52,820 bases of DNA from Acidobacteriota bacterium. Lineage in GTDB: Bacteria; Acidobacteriota; Terriglobia; Bryobacterales; Bryobacteraceae. Both the position numbers and the translations under genes were made by a program. Every line of letters begins with the position of its first letter. Within the stretch, counting starts at the first letter, position 1. This document shows, in pieces, positions 51,968 through 52,820 of this stretch. The notes beneath the pieces were generated by a model, which was not told the DNA's origin, searched no databases, and saw only the letters and a program-made list of their open reading frames with translations. The stretch is from positions 1 through 52,820 of the forward strand of contig JAKOTR010000085.1 of the NCBI GenBank assembly GCA_029776225.1. Reading direction: 5' to 3'.

Positions 51968-52626
51968 TCAGAGCTTCGAGACCGTGCCGCTCCCCAAATT
52001 CGCCACCCAGACGTTGATGCCATCGAAGGCCAGCCCTTGGGGTTCGTTTCCAACAAGCCACCGGCCAACTTCGGATCCGTCGCTGGCCTTCAGCTTAATG
52101 ACGCTGTTGCTGTTTAGGTCCGCTACCCAGATGTGGTTTCCGTCGAAGACCACGCCCATCGGGTAGGTCGCCACATTGTATGTGCCCAGGACGAAGCCGT
52201 CGCTGGCCCGCAACTTGACGACAGCGTCACTGCCGTTTACGGCCACCCAGATGTGGGTTCCATCAAAGGCCAGCCCTTGTTGGTAGTAGCCAACCCAATA
52301 CGTCCCAGCGACGGTCCCGTCGGCTCGCAATTTGATGATATTGCCGCTGTGGTTCGCCACCCAGATGCAGGTTCCGTCAAAGGCGATGCCAGTCGGATGG
52401 TATCCAATGCCATACGTGCCCACTGCGCTTCCGTCGCTGGCCTTTAGCTTGGTAACGTTGTCGCTGCTATAGTTCGCTACCCAGATATGGGTTCCGTCGA
52501 AGGCGATGCCACTAGGGGAATCTCCAACGTTGTACGTACCCACGACCGTTCCGTTGCTAGCCTGGAGCTTCGTCACGGTGTTGTTGATCGGATTCGCCAC
52601 CCAGATGTAGCCGCCGTCGAACGCTA
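51968..52626 (-). pseudogene. propeller-repeat surface protein, 5' end cut off by an insertion sequence
   Basis: About 219 codons of tandem 40-residue YncE-like repeats, each with the pattern GxAFDGTHIWVANxxxNTVTKLxASDGSxVGTY; six FDG units are visible, ending NLGSGTVSKL as in the paralogue to the left. The frame reads through to an ATG at 52694, but residues MKQLSQPLFDQPSAQFGFFNK are encoded by the end of an insertion sequence. The first native repeat starts only at AFDGGYIW (about 52622). Signal peptide and N-terminal domains are missing and should lie beyond the element, outside the window. Confidence 0.75.
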
Positions 52627-52820
52627 GGAGCTTGTTGAAAAACCCAAACTGAGCGCTTGGCTGATCAAACAAGGGCTGGGACAATTGTTTCATGCGCGGC
52701 GACGATCAGCAGCAAACGGGAATGTTCAGCTATGTATGCCTGGAGGACCGGGTGCCGGCGGATCATCCTCTGCGGGCCATCCGCAAGACGGTCGACGAGA
52801 TCCTGCGGGCGATGGCGAAG
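52626..52820 (+). mobile_element. IS1182/IS5-type insertion sequence, left end (continues past window)
   Basis: The propeller reading frame loses its repeat pattern at about 52626, where AGCTTGTTGAAAAACCC begins, a terminus of the sort seen in IS1182-like elements. A transposase gene starts 66 bp in. The sequence CTAG at the junction could be the target. The right end, the inverted repeat and any target duplication are outside the window. Confidence 0.72.
52692..52820 (+). CDS. IS1182/IS5-family transposase, N-terminal fragment (window end)
   Basis: 43 codons from the ATG at 52692 to the window edge: MRGDDQQQTGMFSYVCLEDR followed by VPADHPLRAIRKTVDEILRA. The GMFSY..LE.RVP.DHPLRAIR pattern is the well-known N terminus of IS1182-type (DDE, IS5-related) transposases. 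No stop or frameshift occurs before the edge, so the element may be intact. The catalytic DDE domain is not in view. Confidence 0.85.
   Translation, partial: MRGDDQQQTGMFSYVCLEDRVPADHPLRAIRKTVDEILRAMAK

Overview
The window is high-GC DNA that reads like a soil or freshwater Acidobacteriota chromosome, probably Bryobacterales/Solibacter-like. This is an inference from gene content: a VWFA-type secreted protein of the kind expanded in Acidobacteria, a giant Oar-like TonB-dependent receptor with a carboxypeptidase-regulatory plug, Tat-signal oxidoreductases, CsgG-like proteins and PCRLVDTR/collagen/propeller surface proteins. There is no rRNA and no recognisable tRNA. Almost everything is chromosomal. 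The accessory signs are a CRISPR array tail at the left edge, a scrambled sensor-kinase relic at about 29.2 kb, and an insertion sequence entering at the right edge.

Layout. 1-326: end of a CRISPR array (36-bp repeats, 35-37-bp spacers, last repeat degenerate). 0.3-7.5 kb: alpha/beta hydrolase behind a possible attenuator, MFS transporter, secreted protein, DacB/PBP4, Gfo/Idh/MocA oxidoreductase, VWA protein. 7.6-11.6 kb: NtrC-type regulator, sensor kinase and lipoprotein. 11.6-12.8 kb: cupin and OmpA-like lipoprotein. 13.1-19.3 kb: a tightly coupled seven-gene leftward operon (CgeB-like glycosyltransferase, sugar nucleotidyltransferase, CmoB-like methyltransferase, permuted glycoside hydrolase, PIG-L deacetylase, GT4 glycosyltransferase, CelD/BcsL acyltransferase). 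Divergent from it lie a second methyltransferase and a histidine phosphatase, and convergent with those a phosphoribosyltransferase-kinase fusion. Together these look like one uncharacterised small-glycan or glycoconjugate pathway, and I consider this the best candidate for an undescribed system here.

22.5-26.8 kb: a two-gene ATP-driven electron-activation system (double HgdC-type activase fused to an HgdB-like module, plus a separate HgdB-like partner). 26.9-29.1 kb: dciA-gatC-gatA. 29.1-29.9 kb: kinase relic and two overlapping small ORFs. 30.0-36.8 kb: Maf, aldo/keto reductase, sulfate-binding protein with an OprP-like porin under a good sigma-70 promoter and palindromic operator, FAD reductase, DUF362 protein. 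36.8-39.6 kb: a predicted membrane pseudokinase and a CsgG-like protein. 40.0-50.6 kb: TonB receptor, EEP hydrolase, SDR, TsaB and two large secreted glycoside hydrolases. 50.7-52.8 kb: two propeller-repeat surface genes, one frameshifted and one cut by an IS1182/IS5-type element.

A recurring regulatory theme is leaderless or near-leaderless expression. At least six starts have a TANNNT -10 box ending 6-9 nt before the start codon and no Shine-Dalgarno sequence, while genes inside operons use SD sequences or ATGA/GTGA stop-start overlaps. All functional names come from motif recognition by eye. No database search was run.
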